Of a stretch of DNA of 64,000 nucleotides, positions 16,644 through 24,717 are shown piece by piece. The stretch covers positions 620,001 through 684,000 of the forward strand of contig NZ_CP090439.1 in NCBI RefSeq assembly GCF_021441885.1, given 5' to 3'. Source of the stretch: Vibrio maritimus (GTDB taxonomy: Bacteria > Pseudomonadota > Gammaproteobacteria > Enterobacterales > Vibrionaceae). Position 1 is the first letter of the stretch. The number at the start of each line of letters is the position of its first letter. The notes under the pieces were generated by a model that was not told the DNA's origin, did not search any database, and saw only the letters and a list, made by a program, of their open reading frames with translations. Made by a program: the position numbers and the translations under genes.

Positions 16644-17675
16644 ATGCAGTACCCGAAACCACTATTAGCTGGCAGTACCATAGGTATCACCGCATTTTCC
16701 TCTGGCATCGCGCCTCAGCATCTTTCACGCTTCGAATGCGTAACTAAACACCTTGAATCTCTCGGCTTCAACCTTGTGATTGGCAATTGTCTATTCGACA
16801 AAGGGAAGCATGTTAGTGGCACCGCGACTGAACTAGCGGATGAGTTAATGTCTATGTTACTGGACGACCACATTGACGCTATTTACCCACCGTGGGGTGG
16901 AGAAGTCGCAATGGAGCTTCTGCCACTTATCGACTTTGAAAAACTCACTACCGTTCGCCCTAAGTGGATTCTCGGTTTTTCGGATGTCAGTACCATCTCT
17001 GCGGTCTTCGCGAGTAAACTTGACTGGGCAACCGCCCATTGCTCGAACTTAATGGACCTCTCGCCAAATGCGATTGACCCACTGACTTCAAGCACCATAG
17101 CCAATTTAGGCACCCCATTAGGCGAAAGCTTCATACAAACAGAGCAAACTCACTATGCAAGTCGATGGCCCGACTTTGTCAACGCACCAGAATCAGGACT
17201 CAATCTCGACACACCAACACAATGGCGCTGGCTCAATCAGCCAAAATCAGGAAATACAGTGGAAGGAAGATTGATTGGTGGATGTTGGGATACCCTATCG
17301 CACCTGTTTGGTACTGAGTATCTCGATCTAGACGCGTTCGCGAATAGATTTCCCGAAGGTGTTGTCTTGTATTTGGAGAATGCAGAAATGCCGCCAACAG
17401 AAGTGGTTAGAACGCTGCTCAGCATGAAATTTCGCGGCGTATTTTCTAACATCAGCGCACTGCTTATTGGACGCAATGCGGCCCCTGACTCGGGCAACCC
17501 GAACGACCTAGGCTACTATGAGGCTTTAGAAACTCACTTAAAAGAGCTCGACATACCTGTAATGATTGATCTCGACATTGGTCATCGACCTCCCAACCTG
17601 ACTCTCATCAACGGTTGCAAGGCTCGTATAGATCTAACTGATACGCTTGGTACCCTCACACAAACATTAAGTTAA
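16644..17675 (+). CDS. S66-family serine peptidase, MccF / LD-carboxypeptidase-like
   Basis: A 343-residue member of the S66 family. The nucleophile S113 lies in LGFSDVST, a Glu in LENAEMPP and the His in GHRPPN near residue 311, matching the Ser-Glu-His triad of LdcA and MccF. Length and the PPWGGE loop are nearer to MccF (about 344 residues), which cleaves an amide in the peptide-nucleotide antibiotic microcin C, than to LdcA, which trims peptidoglycan tetrapeptides. It lies 145 bases after iucC on the same strand. Self-protection or processing of an iron-linked antimicrobial is conceivable, but an unrelated murein or peptide function is as likely. Confidence 0.8.
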   Translation: MQYPKPLLAGSTIGITAFSSGIAPQHLSRFECVTKHLESLGFNLVIGNCLFDKGKHVSGTATELADELMSMLLDDHIDAIYPPWGGEVAMELLPLIDFEKLTTVRPKWILGFSDVSTISAVFASKLDWATAHCSNLMDLSPNAIDPLTSSTIANLGTPLGESFIQTEQTHYASRWPDFVNAPESGLNLDTPTQWRWLNQPKSGNTVEGRLIGGCWDTLSHLFGTEYLDLDAFANRFPEGVVLYLENAEMPPTEVVRTLLSMKFRGVFSNISALLIGRNAAPDSGNPNDLGYYEALETHLKELDIPVMIDLDIGHRPPNLTLINGCKARIDLTDTLGTLTQTLS

Positions 17676-17723
17676 TCACGGACACTTTGTTCCAAATCCC
17701 CCATTGCCTGTCGAACTAGTCTA

Positions 17724-17999
17724 TTAAGGCTGGTTCGACTGTTCTAATTGCTGTTCACATAGCTCGACTTTGAGCTTAATGATTTCCGCTTGCTGATCAG
17801 CCGTCACCGCATGCGCCGAGAGCCCTGAATGGTTACTTCCACCAGCAGCGAAACTTGCCAAGGATAGTGCAGCAAGAGCATTAGCTTCATTGTGACTGGC
17901 TTGAACTCCTGAAGGGTCGCATCCATTCTCTGGCGTGGGCTCCACAACAGCACATCCCCCAACGACTAGAGAGATACAAAACAAAATTAACGTTCTCAT
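17724..17999 (-). CDS. Small lipoprotein of unknown function
   Basis: A 91-residue protein starting at ATG 17999, followed by a lipoprotein signal MRTLILFCISLVVGGC with the lipobox Cys at residue 16. A longer frame from 18137 adds 46 residues without signal character, so I reject it. The mature part is Ala/Ser-rich with a helical C-terminus (EIIKLKVELCEQQLEQ). No family recognised; anchored to a membrane by inference. Confidence 0.6.
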   Translation of the reverse strand: MRTLILFCISLVVGGCAVVEPTPENGCDPSGVQASHNEANALAALSLASFAAGGSNHSGLSAHAVTADQQAEIIKLKVELCEQQLEQSNQP

Positions 18000-18252
18000 A
18001 AAATGGTTTCTCACAGGTAGCTCGCTAGAGCTTTCGGCACTATCAATCGATAGGGCGCGTAAAAAACCAAGTCTGAATGAATTTTGTACTGCGAACAAAA
18101 TGGGTCCTATAGGAACACGGCATAGAACACGGTTCACTCCTAGCTAGCAACCCAAATCAGTGACCATCATCAATAGATACCAACACAGAACAAACTCGCT
18201 GGATGATGTCAGTCTTGAAAACGTTCTAATAGCTAAACTTGTGAAAATAAAT

Positions 18253-18297
18253 GAAAGGCGAGGGTTCAATTAGAACACTCGCCTTTCTGTTTAGTTT
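18253..18297 (-). terminator. Terminator after Old Yellow Enzyme gene
   Basis: Perfect 10-bp inverted repeat GAAAGGCGAG (18253-18262) and CTCGCCTTTC (18288-18297) just past the stop of the minus-strand gene, with ATTTATTTTC beyond it on that strand. Confidence 0.7.
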
Positions 18298-18308
18298 AGC
18301 TTTTAGCC

Positions 18309-19397
18309 TTATTGGTACTCAGGGTAATCGATATACCCTTTTTCATCGCCGCCATATAAGCTTAAACGAGCATCCGCATCAAACTCGGCCAGCGGCCAGT
18401 CGTTTTTGAAGCGAGCAACAAGATCTGGGTTGGTTACATAAGGCGTACCAAACGCAACAAGATCCGCATAGTTGTTCTCTAGTAGTGCTGTTGCGCTCTC
18501 TTTGGTGAGTTTGCCCGCAATCATAATTGGATTCGGGTAGATATCACGAACCTCTTTACGGAATGCCTCTGGTGCTTCCACGTAGCGCGAGATATTCTCT
18601 GAGAAGTGTACGTAGGCGAGATTCATCGGTGCTAATGCAACCAATGCCTTTTTCACGACATCAACAATCTCAGGATCTTCATCAGCGAACCCCTCCATCA
18701 CGTGTGGAGAGACACGAATTGCCACTTTGTCGCCGCCAATCTCATTCACAACAGCTTGCATTACCTCAACCAAGAATCGAACGCGATTCTCTTGTGAGCC
18801 ACCGTATTGGTCTGTGCGCTTGTTGCTAGAAAGACGCATAAACTGGTCAAGCAAGTAACCGTGCGCAGCATGGATTTCAATACCGTCGAAGCCCGCTTCA
18901 ATCGCGTTTTTCGCGGCTTGTACATAATCGGCAATAGTTTGCTGAATATCTTGCTCAGTCATTGCGCGAGGTTCGCCAGTCTCAATCATACCGAAGCCAC
19001 CTTCTGGTAGCGGACCGAATACTTGGTCAGCTTCTTTAATCGCCGACGCAGACAAAACCTGCTCACCCGTGATGGATTCATGGCTACGACGGCCCACATG
19101 CCAAAGCTGAATGAATACTTTGCTGCCTTGGTCATGGATCGCTTTCGTGACTTTTTTCCAACCATCGATGTGCGCTTGAGTATAGATACCCGGGGTCATC
19201 GAGTAACCACGACCAATGGCCGAGATCGGCGCACCTTCTGTGATGATCAGACCTGCATTAGCGCGCTGTGCGTAGTAGGTTGCCATCATGTCATTCGGTA
19301 CATCGCCAGGCTGAGTCGTGCGCGAGCGTGTCATAGGCGCCATTGCAATGCGGTTGCTTAACTCAAGTTGACCGTAGTTGAAGTTAGAAAAGATCAT
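18309..19397 (-). CDS. Old Yellow Enzyme-family ene-reductase (NemA-like)
   Basis: A 362-residue FMN-dependent alpha/beta barrel that reduces activated alkenes or N-ethylmaleimide-type electrophiles with NAD(P)H. Family features: NRIAMAPMTRSR near the N-terminus, FIQLWHVGRRSH, the His-x-x-His pair in IEIHAAHGYLLDQF with YGGSQENR after it, and VAFGTPYVTNPDL near the C-terminus. A TTG at 19412 would add five residues but lies within the ribosome site; ATG 19397 sits eight bases after AGGA and is chosen. A LysR gene lies 125 bases upstream on the same strand and may control it. Confidence 0.9.
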   Translation of the reverse strand: MIFSNFNYGQLELSNRIAMAPMTRSRTTQPGDVPNDMMATYYAQRANAGLIITEGAPISAIGRGYSMTPGIYTQAHIDGWKKVTKAIHDQGSKVFIQLWHVGRRSHESITGEQVLSASAIKEADQVFGPLPEGGFGMIETGEPRAMTEQDIQQTIADYVQAAKNAIEAGFDGIEIHAAHGYLLDQFMRLSSNKRTDQYGGSQENRVRFLVEVMQAVVNEIGGDKVAIRVSPHVMEGFADEDPEIVDVVKKALVALAPMNLAYVHFSENISRYVEAPEAFRKEVRDIYPNPIMIAGKLTKESATALLENNYADLVAFGTPYVTNPDLVARFKNDWPLAEFDADARLSLYGGDEKGYIDYPEYQ

Positions 19398-19522
19398 GTC
19401 GTATGTCCTCAATATCGTAATGGGGATAGTTTAGCGATGAGTGACGTTTAGATTTAGAGCAATAATCGCAAATGGCTTTTGTCAAAATCGCAAAAGCCAT
19501 GTTTCTATAAGGAGGAATAAAG

Positions 19523-20404
19523 CTAGAGCGATAACCTAGGTTGAATAAACTCAATAAAAGCCGTGATACGCCTTGCGACCGAAGACGAGCGATAGTACAC
19601 GGCGTTGACTTGTTCGCGGCCAGTGGTCGTCAATTTATCAGACTCAAGCAATGGCACTAACCTGCCCTCCTCAATATCCTTTTTGACCATAAAGCCAGAC
19701 ATACAAGCGATACCATTGCCTGCCAACGCAAGCTGTCTGACGGTTTCACCATTGCTAGAAACCATGCTGGGTTGAATCGTCGGAGTACCAGGCAGCGGCC
19801 ACTGGTTTAACACCTTAGCGCCCACAAACCCTATTAAGCTGTGAGTACCAAGATCGCTTACCGATTTCGGATATCCTCGCTGAGCTAGGTAATCGGGAGA
19901 GGCCACGAGAAAGAGCAGACTTTTTCCGAGCGGCTTGGCGTGCAAAGTTGAGTCCGTGAGTTTACCGATTCGAATCGCGACGTCCGTCCGCTTCTCCAGC
20001 AAATCCACGAAGCCTTCGTTGGAGGTTAGCTCTAACTCTATATCAGGATATTCCTTATTAAACTCGGCAACCAACGGTACTAATTGATGAAGTACAAAAG
20101 GACTGGCGGCATCGACCCTGAGGCGACCTTTCGGAAGCTCTCCTCTTGCGACAATATCCTCTTCAGTTTGCTGAAGAATACGCAGACCCTCTCTAACCCC
20201 ATCGACAAACTGTCTACCTTCATCGGTGAGCTCAATACGTCTCGTGGTTCGATTAAGAAGCGTTACACCTAGCTGAGTTTCAAGCTTACTGACACTGCGA
20301 GAGACCTTCGCTACTTGAATATCTAGAGCCTCTGCGGCTGCGGAAAAGCCACCGCTATCAATAACAGACAGCAGTATTTCTAAATCATCAGAACGGGTGA
20401 GCAT
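19523..20404 (-). CDS. LysR-family transcriptional regulator
   Basis: A 293-residue LysR-type regulator: winged helix at about 5-63 (SGGFSAAAEALDIQVAKVSRSVSKLE) and a periplasmic-binding-like effector domain. It belongs to the common subgroup with PKGRLRVDAASPFVLHQLVPL that pairs with oxidoreductase genes. It lies in tandem upstream of the Old Yellow Enzyme gene, so it is likely to control that gene in response to electrophiles; this is inferred from position. Confidence 0.85.
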   Translation of the reverse strand: MLTRSDDLEILLSVIDSGGFSAAAEALDIQVAKVSRSVSKLETQLGVTLLNRTTRRIELTDEGRQFVDGVREGLRILQQTEEDIVARGELPKGRLRVDAASPFVLHQLVPLVAEFNKEYPDIELELTSNEGFVDLLEKRTDVAIRIGKLTDSTLHAKPLGKSLLFLVASPDYLAQRGYPKSVSDLGTHSLIGFVGAKVLNQWPLPGTPTIQPSMVSSNGETVRQLALAGNGIACMSGFMVKKDIEEGRLVPLLESDKLTTTGREQVNAVYYRSSSVARRITAFIEFIQPRLSL

Positions 20405-20444
20405 ATTTATTTCATTAATGACAAAAGTAAGCTCTAAGTGTATA

Positions 20445-20972
20445 TCAATTTGGCAATGATCGGCGAGACAGATCGCGAGCGAGTATCAGAGCAAGCCCCA
20501 AAATCTGCAGGAAAACAGCGATGTTCTTGTAATACGCCATTTCCTCTTCAATACTCGCAAGCGTTTCAGATAGCCCTAGATTATCAAGATAAAGCTCATC
20601 GATGAGTTCACGTTGCGTGTCTTGAGCACTATTGATCATGGCCATTAAATCGTTGAGGTGTTTACTGTGGATCGGTGGGACTTGTGCCGTAACCCACTGA
20701 GATAGCTGAACCCTTAACATATCGGCTATATCGGGATCGATGTTATTACCGTCTAGATGTATTAGCAGAGCTTCACGCTTTCTCTCTAAAGTTTCCACCT
20801 GATTCCATGCCAGTTGCATCGAGTATAAGTTGGCTTCTTTGCGCTCCTGAATCATCGCAATGTCACTCGACATTTTATCTAGCACCTGGCTAGACAACAC
20901 AATAGCCATGACGTTCAGAATAAGGCCTATTGAGACCATCACCCATGCGGGTGGCAGGAGCGAGCGCATCAT
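20445..20972 (-). CDS. Membrane protein with coiled-coil periplasmic domain
   Basis: About 175 residues: a transmembrane segment near the N-terminus (PPAWVMVSIGLILNVMAIVL), a roughly 110-residue helical, charged region without cysteine, and a second hydrophobic segment (NIAVFLQILGLALILA) close to the C-terminus. The layout resembles a four-helix-bundle sensor domain lacking any output module. The ATG at 20972 overlaps the MAPEG stop as TGATG, indicating translational coupling; a TTG three bases earlier is less likely. No family recognised. Confidence 0.7.
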   Translation of the reverse strand: MMRSLLPPAWVMVSIGLILNVMAIVLSSQVLDKMSSDIAMIQERKEANLYSMQLAWNQVETLERKREALLIHLDGNNIDPDIADMLRVQLSQWVTAQVPPIHSKHLNDLMAMINSAQDTQRELIDELYLDNLGLSETLASIEEEMAYYKNIAVFLQILGLALILARDLSRRSLPN

Positions 20973-21358
20973 CAAAGTAGCCTATCGAACGGAAGATAAA
21001 AAAGATTAGAGACAATCAAACCCGCCATGGCAAAAATTGTCACCTTCATTCCTCTAACGCGACCTTTAAAGCGCTTATTGAGAATACCATCCGCGTGCAT
21101 CCAACGCCCCACCAGAAAGCTTACCCCAATAACGTGAATCCAAACTGCTGGCGCACCATTATATTCAACCAAAGCCATTAGAATTAACGTAATCGGAATA
21201 TAGTCTACGGCATTGCCTTGTGCACTGCGCGCAATCTGCAGCGATTCAACACCTCCATCAGCATACGCGACTTGGTTAGACCTGCGTTGCTTGATGACTT
21301 GAAAAGATAACCAAATCATCAAAGCGGCAAGCAGTGACGCATAAAGTGCTGTAATCAT
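20972..21358 (-). CDS. MAPEG-family membrane protein
   Basis: A 128-residue protein with four hydrophobic helices and the MAPEG pattern: RSNQVAYADG, then ARSAQGNAVDYIPITLILMALVEYNG, VIGVSFLVGRWMHADGI and a final hydrophobic helix. It resembles bacterial YecN-type MAPEG proteins, relatives of glutathione-dependent eicosanoid enzymes with no firm bacterial function. It is the first gene of a coupled pair with the coiled-coil membrane protein. Confidence 0.82.
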   Translation of the reverse strand: MITALYASLLAALMIWLSFQVIKQRRSNQVAYADGGVESLQIARSAQGNAVDYIPITLILMALVEYNGAPAVWIHVIGVSFLVGRWMHADGILNKRFKGRVRGMKVTIFAMAGLIVSNLFYLPFDRLL

Positions 21359-21537
21359 TAATATCCCCTAATTTTTCGTCAGTATTGCTCAGACAAGTGT
21401 CTAACTTGCTGATATAAACAGATAATACTAGTCAGTGTAGCCGAGAATTCTAGGTTCTCCACTGACAGAACTGGCATAAAATCAACTAGGTACCTAACCT
21501 TATAGATGCAAAAACGAGAATTAATGACCAAGCTGGG

Positions 21538-22167
21538 ATGGTACGAGTGAAAATGTATCTAATGCTGTTAGCCCTTCTTGTCTCGGCACCTGCTGCTACC
21601 TATGCAAGTTGGTTTAACGAACACAATATCGATAAGTTTGATCGAATTGAAACTCATCGAGTGTGGGGTTTTGGAGATTTAGTCGACAATAAGTTCACTA
21701 CATTTGGTATACGCTGCGATGACCGCTCCAAGCTTCTTGTTACGTTTGGCCTTGCTCAGGAGCTCGACAATGAAAACGCTAAAGTTGACCTAGCGTTTCG
21801 AGTCGACCAAAACGAGCCACTTTTTTTTGAGGGACAGTTGTTCTCGAATAGCAAAGAGTCTGGGTTTGTGAGAGCAACGAAAGAGAATTTGGCGCTTATT
21901 AATCGCTTAATACTGCAAAGTAAACAAGGCAAGAACGTAGATGTAAGAGCATCAAATAAAGAGCAGAGCCAATTTGTTGAATACTCTGTATCGCTTGACG
22001 GGTTTACAAAGTTTAGCCATGACACTCGCGAGGCATGCGGAGTTGGGACGGTAAAATTGGCAGTCACGCCGAAAGACAAAGCCGAGCTCATTAGGTTGAG
22101 ACAACAACTTAAAGATATCGAAAAGAAAATAGCAGAAATAGAAGCGAAGTACTCGACAGGATTCTAA
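21538..22167 (+). CDS. Secreted protein of unknown function
   Basis: A 209-residue protein with a signal peptide (MYLMLLALLVSAPAATYA, cut before SWFNE), a beta-rich middle with two cysteines (FGIRCDD and REACGVG) that may form a disulfide, and a charged helical C-terminus (LRQQLKDIEKKIAEIEAKY). ATG 21538 or 21553 could be the start; either keeps the signal. The middle part loosely recalls VasI-type proteins, but I cannot support that. It is alone between a divergent MAPEG gene and a strong terminator. Confidence 0.65.
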   Translation: MVRVKMYLMLLALLVSAPAATYASWFNEHNIDKFDRIETHRVWGFGDLVDNKFTTFGIRCDDRSKLLVTFGLAQELDNENAKVDLAFRVDQNEPLFFEGQLFSNSKESGFVRATKENLALINRLILQSKQGKNVDVRASNKEQSQFVEYSVSLDGFTKFSHDTREACGVGTVKLAVTPKDKAELIRLRQQLKDIEKKIAEIEAKYSTGF

Positions 22168-22203
22168 TAAGCCCTTTAGCGGATAATTCCGCTAAAGGGC
22201 TTA
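22168..22203. terminator. Strong bidirectional terminator
   Basis: A 16-bp perfect stem (22168-22183 with 22188-22203) around loop TAAT, between the convergent secreted-protein gene and glgB. Confidence 0.92.
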
Positions 22204-22210
22204 ACGACGT

Positions 22211-24394
22211 TTAGCCTCGGTATTTATAGAATACCGTTGATAGTGGTGGCAGTTTAAGTGATAGCGATTGAGGTTGAGATTCACTCTCTACAGCCTCAGT
22301 CTCTGCCACTTGAACAACGCCAAAATCACTACCTGCATACAAGGCATCATCGGTACTTAGCAGTAACTCATAGCGACCTGCTAATGGCACACCCAAACGG
22401 AATGCTTCGTGAGGAACTGGTGTAAAGTTACTGATCACCAATACACGTTCACCATCTTCACTGATACGCTCGTGCGCCAAGATGCTCGCCTCTGCAGCAT
22501 CTTGTAGTCGCCACTCAAAACCTTTCGGATCTGAGTCTTGATCGAACAGAGCTTTTTCAGCGCGATACAGCAAGTTCAAATCTTTCGTCAGTGCTTTCAC
22601 ACCTTGGTGGCGCTCAAAATCAAGCAAGAACCATTGAAGCTGGTCATCGTGGTTCCACTCACCCGTTTGACCGAACTCGGCACCCATGAAGTTTAGCTTC
22701 TTGCCTGGCTGAGCGTACATATAACCAAGATAAGCGCGTAGGTTCGCTGTTTGCTGCCACTCATCACCTGGCATCTTGTTATGGATTGAGCGCTTACCGT
22801 ACACCACTTCATCGTGCGATAAAGACAGTACATAGTTTTCGCTATGAGCATAAACAAGCGGGAACGTGATGGTATCGTGGTGGTATTTGCGGTGAATTGG
22901 ATCCTCTTGAATATACGATAGACTGTCGTGCATCCAACCCATATTCCACTTAAACCCAAAGCCTAGGCCGCCCGCAAAGGTTGGCGCCGATACGCCTGGG
23001 AAAGCGGTAGATTCTTCAGCGATCGTCATGGCATTCGGGAAGTGCTTGTACACTTCTTCGTTCATCCACTTCAGTGTTGCAATCGCATCATAGTTCTCTC
23101 GACCACCGTCTATGTTCGGAATCCACTGATCGTGGCTACGCGAGTAATCGAGATAAAGCATCGATGCAACGGCATCCACGCGAATACCATCGATATGGAA
23201 TTGCTCAAACCAGTACAACGCGTTAGATACCAGGAAGCGGCGAACATGTTCACGACCTAGGTCATAAATGTACGAGTTCCAATCTTGATGCCAACCGCGG
23301 CGTGGATCCGGATCATGGAACAGTGGCGTGCCATCAAAGTTCGCTAAGCCGTGATCGTCCGATGGGAAGTGTGCTGGAACCCAATCGAGTACCACACCAA
23401 GGCCCGCTTGGTGACACTGATCAACAAAGTACTTGAAGTCATCTGGTGAACCAAAACGACTGGTTGGTGCAAACAAACCTACTGGCTGATAGCCCCATGA
23501 ACCGTAGAACGGGTGCTCAGAAACTGGCATCAGTTCAACGTGGGTGTAGCCCATATCGGTTAAATAAGGAATCAGTTCGTCGGCAAGTTCACGATAATTT
23601 AGGAAGTCACCGTTGTCATTACGTTTCCAAGAGCCAGCGTGCAGCTCATAGAATGATAGTGCTTCTTTGCGTTTTTCTGTTACCGGGCGCTGCTGCCAAT
23701 TGGCATCTTGCCAGTCATAACGGTCATGATTATAAGTAACAGAAGAAAACGATGGGTACTGCTCAGAGTAGAAACCCCATGGATCCGCCTTATGTGGCAG
23801 GCCTTCACCATCAGGACCTTTTAGCTCAAACTTGTATTGAGTGCCCTCTGGCAAATTCGGAATGAAAATACCCCAGATCCCGTAGTCGAGTCTCTGCATT
23901 GGGTTGCGACGTCCGTCCCAAGCGTTGAAATTACCAACGATACTGACGGCAGAGGCATGTGGTGCATACACCAAGAAACGGGTACCTTCGACTTGCTTAC
24001 CGTCTCTCTCTTGCGAAATGAACTGTGCCCCCATCTGGTGGTACATTTCTTTCGGCGTGTGTAGCTCTTCGTATTCGGCATATAATCCGTGGTATTGGTA
24101 TGGATCGTCGAGCAACTGCTCGGTGCCATTCCAATCGACAGCCAACTGATAATGGGTAAATCGTAAATCAAGGTCCGATTCAAGGACAAACCCCGACGCC
24201 TGATCTCGCACCATTGGCATTCTTGTGCCATCTTCCAAAACAACCGCGACAGCGTCTGCGCCTGGCATCCAAACTCTAAGCGCATGTGTCTCATCCTGTA
24301 GGTATGGACCTAAGAATGAGAATGGGTCAGCAAACGATGCACTCGAGAGTAGATCGTACGCCTTTTGTTGTCTTTTAAGCCCTTTTTTGTTCAA
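22211..24394 (-). CDS. glgB: 1,4-alpha-glucan branching enzyme
   Basis: A 727-residue GH13 branching enzyme making alpha-1,6 branches in glycogen. It has an N-terminal extension, a CBM48 module (GTRFLVYAPHASAVSIVGNF), the catalytic barrel with GYQPVGLFAPTSRFG, nucleophile Asp in DGIRVDAVASM, acid/base Glu in TIAEESTAFPG and the third Asp in LSHDEVVYGK, then a C-terminal beta domain. It lies downstream of malP-malQ on the same strand but behind terminator-like hairpins, so it may have its own promoter. Confidence 0.96.
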   Translation of the reverse strand: MNKKGLKRQQKAYDLLSSASFADPFSFLGPYLQDETHALRVWMPGADAVAVVLEDGTRMPMVRDQASGFVLESDLDLRFTHYQLAVDWNGTEQLLDDPYQYHGLYAEYEELHTPKEMYHQMGAQFISQERDGKQVEGTRFLVYAPHASAVSIVGNFNAWDGRRNPMQRLDYGIWGIFIPNLPEGTQYKFELKGPDGEGLPHKADPWGFYSEQYPSFSSVTYNHDRYDWQDANWQQRPVTEKRKEALSFYELHAGSWKRNDNGDFLNYRELADELIPYLTDMGYTHVELMPVSEHPFYGSWGYQPVGLFAPTSRFGSPDDFKYFVDQCHQAGLGVVLDWVPAHFPSDDHGLANFDGTPLFHDPDPRRGWHQDWNSYIYDLGREHVRRFLVSNALYWFEQFHIDGIRVDAVASMLYLDYSRSHDQWIPNIDGGRENYDAIATLKWMNEEVYKHFPNAMTIAEESTAFPGVSAPTFAGGLGFGFKWNMGWMHDSLSYIQEDPIHRKYHHDTITFPLVYAHSENYVLSLSHDEVVYGKRSIHNKMPGDEWQQTANLRAYLGYMYAQPGKKLNFMGAEFGQTGEWNHDDQLQWFLLDFERHQGVKALTKDLNLLYRAEKALFDQDSDPKGFEWRLQDAAEASILAHERISEDGERVLVISNFTPVPHEAFRLGVPLAGRYELLLSTDDALYAGSDFGVVQVAETEAVESESQPQSLSLKLPPLSTVFYKYRG

Positions 24395-24445
24395 CGTTCA
24401 TCTCCCTCGACCTAACACTCTGCCCCCCCTTTTTATTGTTGAGTC

Positions 24446-24460
24446 TTAGCCAGTGGCTAA
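24446..24460. promoter_or_regulatory. Perfect 7-1-7 palindrome upstream of glgB
   Basis: TTAGCCA-G-TGGCTAA lies 52 bases upstream of the glgB start. It has no T tail suited to a terminator of an upstream gene, so an operator is possible. No binding protein suggested. Confidence 0.4.
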
Positions 24461-24477
24461 AACGTCGGGGGCAAGAA

Positions 24478-24502
24478 ATAAAAAGCCCGCGATACGCGGG
24501 CT
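24478..24502 (-). terminator. Terminator-like hairpin upstream of glgB
   Basis: Stem AGCCCGCG / CGCGGGCT with loop ATA (24484-24502), followed on the minus strand by TTTTTATT. Confidence 0.75.
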
Positions 24503-24635
24503 ATCTGCAAGGTTTCATTGTACTGGAAACACGATGTACGGGAAGTGACAAGCGCCCAATTTTGCAGTGCAATCGGTCAATTTCACCGACAATTTACAAT
24601 ATAAATTTACAAATGATATATCCAAACTGTCAGAA

Positions 24636-24694
24636 AAAAGAAAAGCACGATTCTTTGGAGATGACAGAACAAATATCCAAAAGAATCGTGCTTT
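24636..24694 (-). terminator. malQ terminator
   Basis: Long stem with GCACGATTCTTT (24645-24656) pairing with AAGAATCGTGC (24681-24691) and further pairs with one bulge, followed on the minus strand by TTTTCTTTTTTC. Confidence 0.8.
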
Positions 24695-24717
24695 GTTAGC
24701 GATTTAAAAATCGGTGA

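Larger units (their letters stand above)
24395..24717. other. glgB-malQ intergenic region with hairpins and a palindrome
   Basis: A 323-base stretch without a convincing gene. It holds two minus-strand terminator-like hairpins (24478-24502 and 24642-24694) and, nearer to glgB, the perfect palindrome TTAGCCAGTGGCTAA (24446-24460). The AT-rich part at 24580-24640 could hold a glgB promoter, but none is clear. Confidence 0.5.

Noticed and set aside
6433..17675. Bisucaberin/putrebactin-type macrocycle pathway
   Set aside because: Two NIS synthetases of IucA and IucC type, an IucB domain and an IutA receptor are present and no diamine-forming decarboxylase is, which points to a citrate-hydroxamate of the aerobactin type.
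19398..19412. TTG start for the Old Yellow Enzyme gene
   Set aside because: The TTG sits within the ribosome site TTGAGGA of ATG 19397.
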